This document shows positions 56,894 to 64,000 of a DNA stretch of 64,000 bases, in pieces (positions within the stretch are counted from its first letter, which is position 1; every line of letters begins with the position of its first letter). Position numbers and translations under genes: made by a program. Location of the stretch: NCBI RefSeq assembly GCF_900114645.1, contig NZ_FOTR01000006.1, positions 124,001-188,000 on the forward strand, in the 5' to 3' direction. The notes beneath the pieces were generated by a model. It worked only from the letters and a program-made list of their open reading frames with translations. It was not told the origin of the DNA and did no database searches. This DNA comes from Gracilibacillus orientalis (lineage in GTDB: Bacteria; Bacillota; Bacilli; Bacillales; Amphibacillaceae).

Positions 56894-56922
56894 ATTTTAG
56901 GAGCATTATTCAATAGAGCCTA

Positions 56923-57369
56923 TTATTGAAAAGAAATCGTTTCTTCTGTTTTAATGTTAACACTCTCTTCATCGATGAAAAACTGGGTATGGACAAATAG
57001 CTTATGATCCCCTTTTTCGAGAGCCGAAAAATTCAATGGTTGTTGTGGATGATACTGATATCCCGGTTTCATCTGTTTGGATATAGGACTACCAGTAAAC
57101 GTTGCATTATCTGCATTAATTGTAATCTGTGTTAGTGGTGTTCTGTGCTGTATCGTAATTACTTCTTCCCCAATATATTGAATAGATCGTAACACTTGAA
57201 ATCCATTATTTGTTTCTTCTATGCGTATATGTACAATAAAATCCTCATATTGTTCTTCAACCTTGACTGTTTCAACTAAAGATGCTTTCTGTAAGTCCTT
57301 AATAACAAACAGTAGGACAGTCCCAATACAAGCGATTATAGCGATGACAATGGTGTATTTTTTCCACAC
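56923..57369 (-). CDS. Membrane-anchored protein of unknown function
   Basis: A 148-residue protein: signal anchor 'YTIVIAIIACIGTVLLFVI' (about 5-24), then an extracytoplasmic beta-rich domain ('FIVHIRIEETNNGFQVLRSI', 'RTPLTQITINADNATF', 'GDHKLFVHTQFFID'), possibly immunoglobulin-like. Start GTG at 57369, behind GGAGGAG. Divergent from the spoVA cluster. I do not recognise a family. Confidence 0.7.
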   Translation of the reverse strand: MWKKYTIVIAIIACIGTVLLFVIKDLQKASLVETVKVEEQYEDFIVHIRIEETNNGFQVLRSIQYIGEEVITIQHRTPLTQITINADNATFTGSPISKQMKPGYQYHPQQPLNFSALEKGDHKLFVHTQFFIDEESVNIKTEETISFQ

Positions 57370-57517
57370 ATGCCACTCCTCCTCGCCATCTTTTCTTTTT
57401 AATATAGACGAATTTCCTAAGCGTTTGGTTTCGTTTTTTTACATATTTTGAATGCATACTTTTTTCAAACTACTACAAGATATGTATAAAGTTATTCCAT
57501 TCGAGGGAGGAAAAAAG

Positions 57518-57976
57518 ATGAAAGTGCTACATATATTCACTACAATCATGTGCATTTTACTACTTGTTGCATGTAACAATCAGAATAATTCCTCTTCCAT
57601 TCAAGATGATTCGTCTGATATTGTCATGTTGAGTTCAGATACGTCAAATGAGCATGAAGAAAATTCTATACCAAGCATAGCACAAACATATTTGGACGAC
57701 CAGACAAATGATATTGCAACTTACAAAGCAATTCATATTGAAGATCAACTTTTTGTTGCCTTTAATGCAACACCGCTTAAACAAGCAGTTGAACAAAAAA
57801 TAGAAAAAAAAGTAAAAAAAGACTTAGAAACACTAACAAATATTAAAGATATTCATGTGACTTCTGATCAAAAATTTTATATAGAATTAACAAAGCTAGA
57901 AAATCAACAGCTATCAAAAGATAAAGTCTTAAAAAAATTAAAAGAACTAAAAAAACTTTCAAAAGAACAAACTTAA
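57518..57976 (+). CDS. YhcN/YlaJ-like lipoprotein, first gene of the spoVA cluster
   Basis: A 152-residue lipoprotein: signal MKVLHIFTTIMCILLLVAC with lipobox LVAC. The later part has 'NDIATYKAIHIEDQLFVAF' and 'EKKVKKDLETLTNIKDIHVT', the alternating pattern of YhcN/YlaJ spore lipoproteins. Lys-rich C-terminus. GAGGGAGG precedes the ATG at 57518; the open frame from 57452 has no such site. It is 13 bases before spoVAC. YhcN-like genes accompany several spoVA clusters, suggesting forespore expression and a place in the inner spore membrane. Confidence 0.78.
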   Translation: MKVLHIFTTIMCILLLVACNNQNNSSSIQDDSSDIVMLSSDTSNEHEENSIPSIAQTYLDDQTNDIATYKAIHIEDQLFVAFNATPLKQAVEQKIEKKVKKDLETLTNIKDIHVTSDQKFYIELTKLENQQLSKDKVLKKLKELKKLSKEQT

Positions 57977-57989
57977 TGGAGGAAAAACT

Positions 57990-58445
57990 ATGAACGATCC
58001 CCACGCAAACTATAAGGATTATGAAAAAGCACAAGAACCTAAACGACCATTATTTAAAAATTGTATGAAAGCATTTTTAATTGGTGGACTTATTTGTGTC
58101 ATTGGTCAGGTTATTTCAACCATCTATATGTATTTTTTTGATTTCACCGAACAAACTGTTGGCAATCCGACAGTTGCCACCTTAATTTTTATCACCATGT
58201 TACTTACTGGATTTGGGCTTTACGACCGTATTGCTCAATTTGCAGGTGCAGGTACAGCTGTTCCAGTTACAGGGTTTGGTAATGCTGTAATTTCTGCTGC
58301 GATAGAACATCGTACAGAAGGATTTGTGCAAGGAGTTGGCGGAAATATGTTTAAACTAGCTGGGTCCGTCATTCTATTTGGTGTTTTTTCTGCTTTTGTT
58401 ATAGCTTTCATTAAAACTATTTTTACTTATTGGAGTGGCGCATAA
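57990..58445 (+). CDS. spoVAC: Stage V sporulation protein AC
   Basis: A 151-residue membrane protein with four to five helices. Family parts: 'CMKAFLIGGLICVIGQVIST' and 'FAGAGTAVPVTGFGNAVISAA' then 'EHRTEGFVQGVGGNMFKLAG'. In B. subtilis SpoVAC is part of the channel that carries dipicolinic acid into the forespore and out at germination, and behaves as a mechanosensitive channel. Followed by spoVAD with a one-base overlap. Confidence 0.93.
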   Translation: MNDPHANYKDYEKAQEPKRPLFKNCMKAFLIGGLICVIGQVISTIYMYFFDFTEQTVGNPTVATLIFITMLLTGFGLYDRIAQFAGAGTAVPVTGFGNAVISAAIEHRTEGFVQGVGGNMFKLAGSVILFGVFSAFVIAFIKTIFTYWSGA

Positions 58446-59449
58446 TGATGACAGGTAAACAAACATGGGTATTCGATACCCCCCCATCGATCATTTCGAC
58501 AGGTGTTGTAGGAGGACCATTTGAAGAAAAAGGCAATATCCCGAATGACTTTGACTATTTTTACACCGATGAATGGATGGATGAAAAATCATTTGAAATT
58601 GCACATCAACATATGATCGAAGATGCTTGTCACTTTGCTATTGAAAAAGCAAATTTGGAGACAGATGACATTCAGTTTTTTCTACATGGTGACCTTATTA
58701 ATCAATTAACGCCATCCAATTTTGCTGCACGAAATTTATCAATTCCTTTTTTAGGTGTTTTTAATGCTTGTGCAACCTCAATGGAAGGATTAGCTTTATC
58801 AGCACTGATTATCAATCAAATGAAAGCTGATTATGTAATGACCGGGGCAGCAAGTCATAACTCCGCAGTTGAAAGACAATTCCGTTATCCAAATGAGTAC
58901 GGCAGCCAAAAGCCTGACACTGCTCAATGGACGGTTACGGGTGCTGGTATGGCGATACTTTCAAAGAATGGTACTGGTCCAAAAGTAACATCAGCAACGA
59001 TTGGTAAAGTTGTGGACCGAAGCCTGAAAGATCCTTTTAACATGGGTGGGGCTATGGCTCCAGCTGCTTACGATACCATTACCAGGCATTTGAAAGACCG
59101 CAATCTTACACCTGATTATTATGATTACATCATTACAGGTGATCTTGCTAAAATTGGTCGAGAAATTTGCTTAGATTTATTCCATCAAAATAATTATCAG
59201 ATCACTGACGAGCAATTTATCGATTGTGGATTAAAAATTTATAAGCCTGAGCAACCTATATTCGCAGGTGCCAGTGGACCGGCATGTTCTGCAATTGTTA
59301 CGTACGGTCATTTTATAAATAAGCTGTCTCAAGGGGAATGCAACCGCATTTTGGTTGTTGCTACAGGAGCATTATTATCCCCGCTAACTGTTCAACAAAA
59401 ACAAACAATTCCATGTATTGCACACGCAGTATCTATAGAAAATGTTTAG
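58445..59449 (+). CDS. spoVAD: Stage V sporulation protein AD
   Basis: A 334-residue thiolase-fold protein that in B. subtilis binds dipicolinic acid. Recognised by 'WVFDTPPSIISTGVVGG', 'PFLGVFNACATSMEGLALSA' and 'FAGASGPACSAIVTYGHFI'. The active-site-like Cys of condensing enzymes is in 'NACATSME'. ATG at 58445 overlaps the spoVAC stop (TAATG); GGAG lies nine bases upstream. The longer open frame from 58430 is not used. Confidence 0.94.
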   Translation: MMTGKQTWVFDTPPSIISTGVVGGPFEEKGNIPNDFDYFYTDEWMDEKSFEIAHQHMIEDACHFAIEKANLETDDIQFFLHGDLINQLTPSNFAARNLSIPFLGVFNACATSMEGLALSALIINQMKADYVMTGAASHNSAVERQFRYPNEYGSQKPDTAQWTVTGAGMAILSKNGTGPKVTSATIGKVVDRSLKDPFNMGGAMAPAAYDTITRHLKDRNLTPDYYDYIITGDLAKIGREICLDLFHQNNYQITDEQFIDCGLKIYKPEQPIFAGASGPACSAIVTYGHFINKLSQGECNRILVVATGALLSPLTVQQKQTIPCIAHAVSIENV

Positions 59450-59467
59450 TAAAGAGGTGAATCTAGT

Positions 59468-59818
59468 ATGGTTTTTTTATGGTCCTTTATTGTAGGTGGT
59501 CTTATATGCGTAGTCGGCCAGCTGTTATTTGATGTAGCAAAACTCACTCCAGGTCATACATTAAGCACATTGGTTGTAGCCGGAGCTATTTTAGATGGTT
59601 TTGGATTATACGAACCATTAATTGATTTCGCTGGTGCAGGAGCTACTGTTCCGATAACAAGTTTCGGCAATTCACTTGTTCATGGCGCATTAGAAGAAGC
59701 AGATAAACATGGGCTGGTTGGAGTTGTTACAGGAATGTTCGAAGTAACGAGTTCAGGTATATCTGCAGCAATCATATTTGGTATGATAGGTGCAATATTT
59801 TTCAAAGCAAAAGGATAG
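59468..59818 (+). CDS. spoVAE: Stage V sporulation protein AE (SpoVAEb)
   Basis: A 116-residue membrane protein with 'LWSFIVGGLICVVGQLLFD', 'FAGAGATVPITSFGNSLVHG' and 'GVVTGMFEVTSSGISAAIIF'; it is a paralogue of SpoVAC (compare the shared GGLICV.GQ and FAGAG.VP). Third part of the dipicolinate channel. GAGGTGAATC precedes the ATG. No spoVAA, spoVAB, spoVAEa or spoVAF is present, so this is a short cluster. No clear terminator was found after it. Confidence 0.92.
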   Translation: MVFLWSFIVGGLICVVGQLLFDVAKLTPGHTLSTLVVAGAILDGFGLYEPLIDFAGAGATVPITSFGNSLVHGALEEADKHGLVGVVTGMFEVTSSGISAAIIFGMIGAIFFKAKG

Positions 59819-59867
59819 AAAAAACGAGCTTAACCTACAGTCCTGCCAACTTATCAGATGCGAAATA

Positions 59868-60321
59868 GATACAAACTGCGAAGTAGTGAAAATGTGTCTT
59901 GGTGTAGATTCCTTCCATTCTGACTAAAGGTGAGGGTTTAAAAAACGCTCCGGCAAAATACTGCGCTGATTTTAGTGTTCTGATAACGGAAAGAAGAGTA
60001 CTATTGGCATTCTATTCTATGGATTCCCTGTTTTTTTGAACAGAACACTATTCTAAGCTGCGGAAAAATGCGACACTCCTGGGAGAATAGCGCGAGCCGA
60101 AGATCCACTTGGTGAAGTGATTTTCTTCACCAAGTTAGATGAGGCCGTGCCCCCGGCATAGAAAACACTACTAAGGCGATTTTTGCTTGAGTAGATGTTG
60201 CACTTGTGCCCTCGGGTGAAAGGGAGTATTTTTCCGCAACGGCGATCATGCACGCAAAAAAATTCAAAATGAAAGAGAGCAAATCCATTCTACGTTACTT
60301 CGCAGTTTATGTATAATGTGC
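59868..60321. repeat. Interspersed repeat family 1, second long copy
   Basis: 454 bases with ends GATACAAACTGCGAAGTA and GTTACTTCGCAGTTTATGTA (inverted repeats). The interior from 59968 onward is nearly the same as 30570-30921, including the sub-module bounded by GCTGCGGAAAAATG and TATTTTTCCGCA. A hairpin CCACTTGGTGAAG / CTTCACCAAG lies within it. The left part lacks the GC-rich block of the other long copy. Occupies nearly all the 570-base gap after spoVAE. Confidence 0.85.
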
Positions 60322-60349
60322 TTTATTTTTCTTGTAGATAAATAATACA

Positions 60350-60386
60350 AAAGCAGGTGGAGCCTTTTCCAGGCCATCTGCTTTAC
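60350..60386 (-). terminator. Terminator of the oxidoreductase gene
   Basis: AAAGCAGGTGGAGCC, loop, GGCCATCTGCTTT with one G-A mismatch; T-rich on the minus strand. Confidence 0.75.
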
Positions 60387-60391
60387 TTTTT

Positions 60392-61369
60392 TTACATATG
60401 AATATATATTTTCCCTACCTGCTTTTGTGACTCAAGGTGAGTAAAGGCTGTGTCGATATCATCCAATGGATAACCTTTATCCAACAGAGGTTTTATATTG
60501 TGCTCTTCGACGAATGGAATTAATTCGTGTAATTCTTCCCTGCTCCCCATTGTCGAGCCAATTAATTTATATTGACCGTAGAAAAACGAACGCAAATTAA
60601 ATGTAAATTCATCGTTAGTAGACGATCCAAAGGTAACTATTCTGCCACCTTTTTTAAGTACATCTAATGACTTGTTAAACGTAGCCCCGCCTATACTTTC
60701 GATCACAAGATCGATTTGTTCATCTGCTAATGCAATCTTCCAATCTTCATCGGTTACGATTCCACGATCATATCCCAATTTTTCCGATTGTTTTAATTTA
60801 TCAGAATCTCTTGAAGTAGTAATCACCCTTGCACCAAAAGCTTTAGCCATTTGAATGATAAAGGATGTTACTCCCCCTCCTACTCCAGGAATAAATAATG
60901 TTTCCCCTTCTTTTATTTTTCCTTGAGTAAATAAAGCACGGTAACCAGTAAGGGCAGATAAGGCAAACACCCCTGCTTCCTTCCCATTCAGATGGGTTGG
61001 TTTTCTTTCAACAAAGTCTTCTGAAATAAGTATTTTTTCAGCAAACGTACCATTAAATGGTACACCAACTATCTGAAAATCTTCTGGTGGTGCCTCTGTA
61101 TTATCATACCAATTTAAGCTAGGGTTAATAATCACTTCCTCCCCTATCTCCAATCGAGAAGCTTCGTCACCTGTTTTTTCGATTACACCAGCACCATCAG
61201 ACCCAAGGATATATGGCTCAGCTTTACTTCCAACACGATCTTTAATGTTTAAATCTCGGTGATTTAGCCCTGCTGTTTTTAAATGCACTAAAACTTGTCG
61301 ACCTTTCGGCTGTTGCTCTGGCGTATCTACTAATTGGTATGTCCCGTTTTGGATCACATATGCTTTCAT
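60392..61369 (-). CDS. Zinc-independent alcohol dehydrogenase/quinone oxidoreductase (MDR family)
   Basis: A 325-residue NADPH-dependent medium-chain reductase. GroES-like N-terminal domain (1-120, 'GLNHRDLNIKDRVGSKAEPY'), then Rossmann domain with 'FIPGVGGGVTSFIIQMAKAFG' (residues about 157-178) and 'VIESIGGATFNKSLDVLKKG'. No structural zinc Cys cluster. Resembles B. subtilis YogA. Substrate not known. AAGGAG precedes the ATG. One base separates it from the DUF6884-like gene, so the two form an operon. Confidence 0.85.
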   Translation of the reverse strand: MKAYVIQNGTYQLVDTPEQQPKGRQVLVHLKTAGLNHRDLNIKDRVGSKAEPYILGSDGAGVIEKTGDEASRLEIGEEVIINPSLNWYDNTEAPPEDFQIVGVPFNGTFAEKILISEDFVERKPTHLNGKEAGVFALSALTGYRALFTQGKIKEGETLFIPGVGGGVTSFIIQMAKAFGARVITTSRDSDKLKQSEKLGYDRGIVTDEDWKIALADEQIDLVIESIGGATFNKSLDVLKKGGRIVTFGSSTNDEFTFNLRSFFYGQYKLIGSTMGSREELHELIPFVEEHNIKPLLDKGYPLDDIDTAFTHLESQKQVGKIYIHM

Positions 61370-61370
61370 G

Positions 61371-61844
61371 TTAAGACTCCTTTCTTACTGAATGTAAGGC
61401 ATGTTTATTTGCCATACTTCTCTTTAATAGTCCTTGCATTTCACCAATACCTCTTGTCCCCAACAAAGGATATTGTATGCTATCTACTTCATGAAACGTC
61501 TTATTAATAATCGGTTGATATTTTTTTCCTGTCAATACAACAATGTCACGAAAATGATCCAACCTCTTGTCACTTAATTGACTACGTAATTTCTCAACAG
61601 TTATTACATTTGGATCATTTGGACGAAAAGTGACATCATAATTTTCAGGTACAATATCATCTGGTAATAATAATCCATGCTTGCCAGAGATAATAATCCA
61701 ATTATCGAAATACAACTCTACATATTGGCGGCATAAACGATGCAGTACGCCGATGTAAGCATGTTTTGCTTTTGTTGGACCTGCATCGAGAATTTTATCC
61801 CATATTTTCTTTTTCCCACATGGTATAATACACAACTGTGACAT
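61371..61844 (-). CDS. DUF6884-like protein
   Basis: A 157-residue cytoplasmic protein with 'LCIIPCGKKKIWDK' at the N-terminus, 'HAYIGVLHRLCRQYVELYF', 'WIIISGKHGLLLPDDIVPE' and 'VLTGKKYQPIINKTF'. The CGKKK and GKHGL motifs fit the DUF6884 group, which is related to enzymes acting on nucleobases or DNA/RNA base modification. No activity can be assigned. GGAGAGATAGTA precedes the ATG. First gene of the operon with the oxidoreductase. Confidence 0.75.
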   Translation of the reverse strand: MSQLCIIPCGKKKIWDKILDAGPTKAKHAYIGVLHRLCRQYVELYFDNWIIISGKHGLLLPDDIVPENYDVTFRPNDPNVITVEKLRSQLSDKRLDHFRDIVVLTGKKYQPIINKTFHEVDSIQYPLLGTRGIGEMQGLLKRSMANKHALHSVRKES

Positions 61845-62083
61845 TACTATCTCTCCATTCTAATTATTCTATTATATATAACTAGATGGCAACCTGTAAA
61901 ACACAAAAAATATTTTTTGATTTAAAATCAGATAACAACAACACTGTAATCGCTTACCTCTCTTTTACCTCAAAAGAAATGTCAGAAAATTATTAAAAAA
62001 CGGTTGACCAAAAGGTTTTTTGGATGTATTATTGTCGTCAATCAGATATTTCTGAAAATTAAAGATTTTTAAAAAAATACCTG

Positions 62084-62112
62084 TAGACAGGATAGAATCA
62101 ATCGTATAGTAT
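62084..62112 (+). promoter_or_regulatory. Candidate promoter of the ilvB T-box leader
   Basis: TAGACA, 17 bases, TAGTAT. It lies about 30 bases before the T-box stem I. The 240 bases upstream, back to the DUF6884-like gene, hold nothing else I can name. Confidence 0.45.
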
Positions 62113-62139
62113 AAATTATAAGAAGATAATATATAAAAC

Positions 62140-62440
62140 GTTGACGGGAACAAAGGATTGGGATCATGTATTAAAAGAGAGCCGAGGATGGTGGAAAATC
62201 GGCAATACACCCTATTCCGAATACTCATCCCTGAGTGCTATGTTGAACTGACTTTCTTAGTAAGCATAGCCAGGTGTTCATACACCTGTTACCAAAATGA
62301 AGCTATCTATGAATGTAGCTTCATAAGGCAATATTTGTAAAAATATTGCGAATCAGGGTGGTACCGTGAAAAGAAAGGCCTTTTCTCCCTTGTTATTTGC
62401 TATTTTATTAGCAAAAACAAGTTTGAAATGGCCTTTTTTC
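62140..62440 (+). promoter_or_regulatory. T-box leader of ilvB
   Basis: Contains the near-invariant T-box sequence AGGGTGGTACCG (62355-62366), a stem I with GAGGATGGTGG-type loop features, and a terminator (AAAGGCC / GGCCTTTTTT with an inner stem TTTGCTA / TAGCAAA, 62374-62439). Uncharged tRNA would stabilise the antiterminator and turn ilvB on. The specifier codon is probably CTC (Leu) at 62224-62226, judged by place in stem I and the gene controlled; this reading is tentative. Expected output: branched-chain amino acid synthesis on when leucine is scarce. Confidence 0.9.
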
Positions 62441-62513
62441 TATATATAGAAAGAAAATGAAATTATTATACAATATTTGAGTTTTCACATTCTAACATTT
62501 AGGAGGGATTATA

Positions 62514-64000
62514 ATGGAAAGAACACAAAAACAAGTACAATCAGCTACAGAATACAATGAGCCAAAAACAGGTGCTGATCTACTTGTCGAATCGTTAATT
62601 AACGAAGGTGTCGACACATTATTCGGCTACCCTGGTGGAGCAGCTTTACCTATTTTCGACGCTCTTTACAAAGCCCAAGATGCTTTCGATCAAATCCTGG
62701 CTCGACATGAACAAGGGTCCATTCATGCAGCAGAAGGTTATGCAAGAGTTTCCGGAAAGCCTGGTATTGTTGTGGCAACATCAGGTCCTGGTGCGACAAA
62801 CTTAGTAACTGGTATTGCTGACGCGATGATTGATTCCTTACCTATGGTTATCATTACAGGTCAAGTTGCACAAGGTGTGATTGGAACGGATGCATTTCAA
62901 GAAGTAGATGTTATGGGTGTTACTACACCAATTACAAAGCATAATTATCAAGTTCGCGACGTTAAAGATTTGCCTCGAATCGTCAAAGAAGCTTTTCATA
63001 TTGCAACAACAGGACGTCCTGGTCCAGTATTAATTGATATGCCAAAAGACATTTCTGGTGAAGTGATAGAAGCAGAATTCACACCAAATGTTGAATTGGA
63101 TCTACCAGGGTACCAGCCAACAACCAAACCTAATCCTTTGCAAACGAAAAAGCTTGCTGAAGCAATTGGAAAGGCAAAAAAACCAGTTCTTTTAACAGGT
63201 GCAGGTATCCTGTTTGCAAAAGCTTCAGAAGAAGTACAAGAATTTGCTGAAAAATATTCAATACCTGTTGCCTCTACCCTGCTAGGATTAGGAGCATTCC
63301 CTGGTGACCACCCGTTATTTATGGGAATGGCAGGTATGCACGGAACATATGCATCCAATACCGCTTTGTATGAATGTGACTTATTAATCAATATTGGAGC
63401 AAGGTTTGACGACCGTTTAACTGGTAAATTAACGTCCTTTGCGCCGAATGCCACTGTAGCTCACATTGATATTGATCCTGCAGAGATTGGTAAAAATGTC
63501 GCTACTGATATACCAATTGTTGGAGATGCTAAGGCAGCATTAAAGAAACTATTATCACATGATATCAAACACCCTGAACATGATGAATGGCTGGTTGGCA
63601 TTCACGAAAACAAAGAAAATTATCCGTTATGGTTCAATAATCCTGACCAGGAAATGATCGGCCAATGGGTTATTAAAAAAATTCACGAAGCAACCAAAGG
63701 AAATGCTATTGTGACAACGGATGTTGGGCAACATCAAATGTGGACCGCACAATATTATACCTTTACAAAACCTGACAAATGGGTTTCATCAGGTGGATTG
63801 GGAACAATGGGCTTCGGTTTCCCTTCAGCAATCGGTGCACAACTTGCGAAGCCGGATGAAACAGTTGTAGCAATCGTTGGTGATGGTGGTTTCCAAATGA
63901 CGCTGCAGGAACTATCCATCCTGCAAGAAAAAGGCTTGCCAGTTAAAGTAATCATTGTAAACAATCAAGCATTGGGAATGGTTAGACAATGGCAGGAAAA
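62514..64000 (+). CDS. ilvB: Acetolactate synthase large subunit, 5' part
   Basis: First 495 codons of ilvB; the window ends inside it. ThDP-dependent enzyme that joins two pyruvates (or pyruvate and 2-oxobutyrate) in valine/leucine and isoleucine synthesis. Seen: '[16 protein letters not shown]', catalytic Glu in '[17 protein letters not shown]', '[15 protein letters not shown]', '[14 protein letters not shown]', and near the edge the ThDP motif '[16 protein letters not shown]'. AGGAGGG precedes the ATG by seven bases. The N-terminal 18 residues are a polar extension. It is under T-box control; downstream ilvN/ilvC/leu genes are probable but outside the window. Confidence 0.95.
   Translation, partial: MERTQKQVQSATEYNEPKTGADLLVESLINEGVDTLFGYPGGAALPIFDALYKAQDAFDQILARHEQGSIHAAEGYARVSGKPGIVVATSGPGATNLVTGIADAMIDSLPMVIITGQVAQGVIGTDAFQEVDVMGVTTPITKHNYQVRDVKDLPRIVKEAFHIATTGRPGPVLIDMPKDISGEVIEAEFTPNVELDLPGYQPTTKPNPLQTKKLAEAIGKAKKPVLLTGAGILFAKASEEVQEFAEKYSIPVASTLLGLGAFPGDHPLFMGMAGMHGTYASNTALYECDLLINIGARFDDRLTGKLTSFAPNATVAHIDIDPAEIGKNVATDIPIVGDAKAALKKLLSHDIKHPEHDEWLVGIHENKENYPLWFNNPDQEMIGQWVIKKIHEATKGNAIVTTDVGQHQMWTAQYYTFTKPDKWVSSGGLGTMGFGFPSAIGAQLAKPDETVVAIVGDGGFQMTLQELSILQEKGLPVKVIIVNNQALGMVRQWQE

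Noticed and set aside
57441-57465. Sigma-G promoter before the spoVA-linked lipoprotein gene
   Set aside because: TGAATG and CATACTT/CAAACTA-like boxes occur, but none have acceptable spacing, so I could not defend one.
61990-62025. Inverted repeat AAAAAAC ... GTTTTTT upstream of the ilvB leader
   Set aside because: Weak, poorly paired and far from gene ends; likely chance in AT-rich DNA.

Overview
The window is 64 kb of chromosome from a low-GC, endospore-forming member of the Bacillaceae. Gene content and order repeatedly match Bacillus subtilis neighbourhoods: ylbL-ylbC, the cta cluster, ftsW-ylaN-ylaL-ylaJ-ylaI-ylaH-ylaF, yktA/B/C-speA, pdhABCD-ykyA-def-ykrA-rpoY-rnjA-ktrC, and ykuT-dapL-dapH-darB-ykuE-ykyB-patA. 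Sporulation genes (ylbJ, ytvI, YhcN/YlaJ lipoproteins, a Spo0E-type phosphatase, spoVAC-AD-AE) confirm a spore former. Acidic linkers in several secreted proteins and the repeat families suggest the halotolerant Oceanobacillus/Gracilibacillus/Virgibacillus side of the family. The genus cannot be fixed from the sequence alone. No rRNA, tRNA, CRISPR array, prophage or intact transposase gene was seen.

Layout: 1-5.6 kb is the ylb block (DdcP protease N-terminus, YlbJ, CoaD, RsmD, YlbG, RicF, YlbE, YlbD, CAP-domain YlbC). 5.7-7.3 kb holds YugN and YtvI. 7.4-15.4 kb encodes the caa3-type cytochrome c oxidase with its assembly factor and heme A synthesis (yozB-like, ctaG, ctaF-E-D-C, ctaB, divergent ctaA). 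15.7-25.9 kb has ftsW, the yla genes, a large secreted phosphodiester glycosidase/metallophosphoesterase, and yktC/B/A. 26-30.3 kb has speA, a TetR regulator with its membrane-protein target, and a deacetylase lipoprotein. 31-41.5 kb carries pdhABCD, ykyA, def, ykrA, rpoY-rnjA and ktrC. 41.6-45.2 kb is a heterodimeric ABC exporter. 45.4-53 kb covers mscS, the acetylated diaminopimelate/lysine genes (dapL, dapH, patA), darB, ykuE, a Sco protein, ykyB and a Spo0E phosphatase. 53.8-56.8 kb is a three-gene envelope operon (zinc-ribbon membrane protein, HtrA-like protease, lipoprotein). 57.5-59.8 kb is a spoVA cluster. 60.4-64 kb has an oxidoreductase, a DUF6884-type protein and a T-box-controlled ilvB that runs off the end.

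Functional links: the cta block makes and assembles one respiratory enzyme. PatA, DapL and DapH supply diaminopimelate for peptidoglycan and dipicolinate. PDH and IlvB draw on and use the same pyruvate pool, and DarB in other species ties c-di-AMP to (p)ppGpp and pyruvate carboxylase.

The least explained items are: (1) the 1134-residue secreted protein whose signal peptide is complete only if translation starts at ATT; (2) nested interspersed palindromic repeats in five places, plus a second family that always follows a gene on the same strand; (3) a TetR autoregulatory circuit with two matching palindromes; (4) small genes of 18-59 codons with good ribosome binding sites; (5) the zinc-ribbon/protease/lipoprotein operon.
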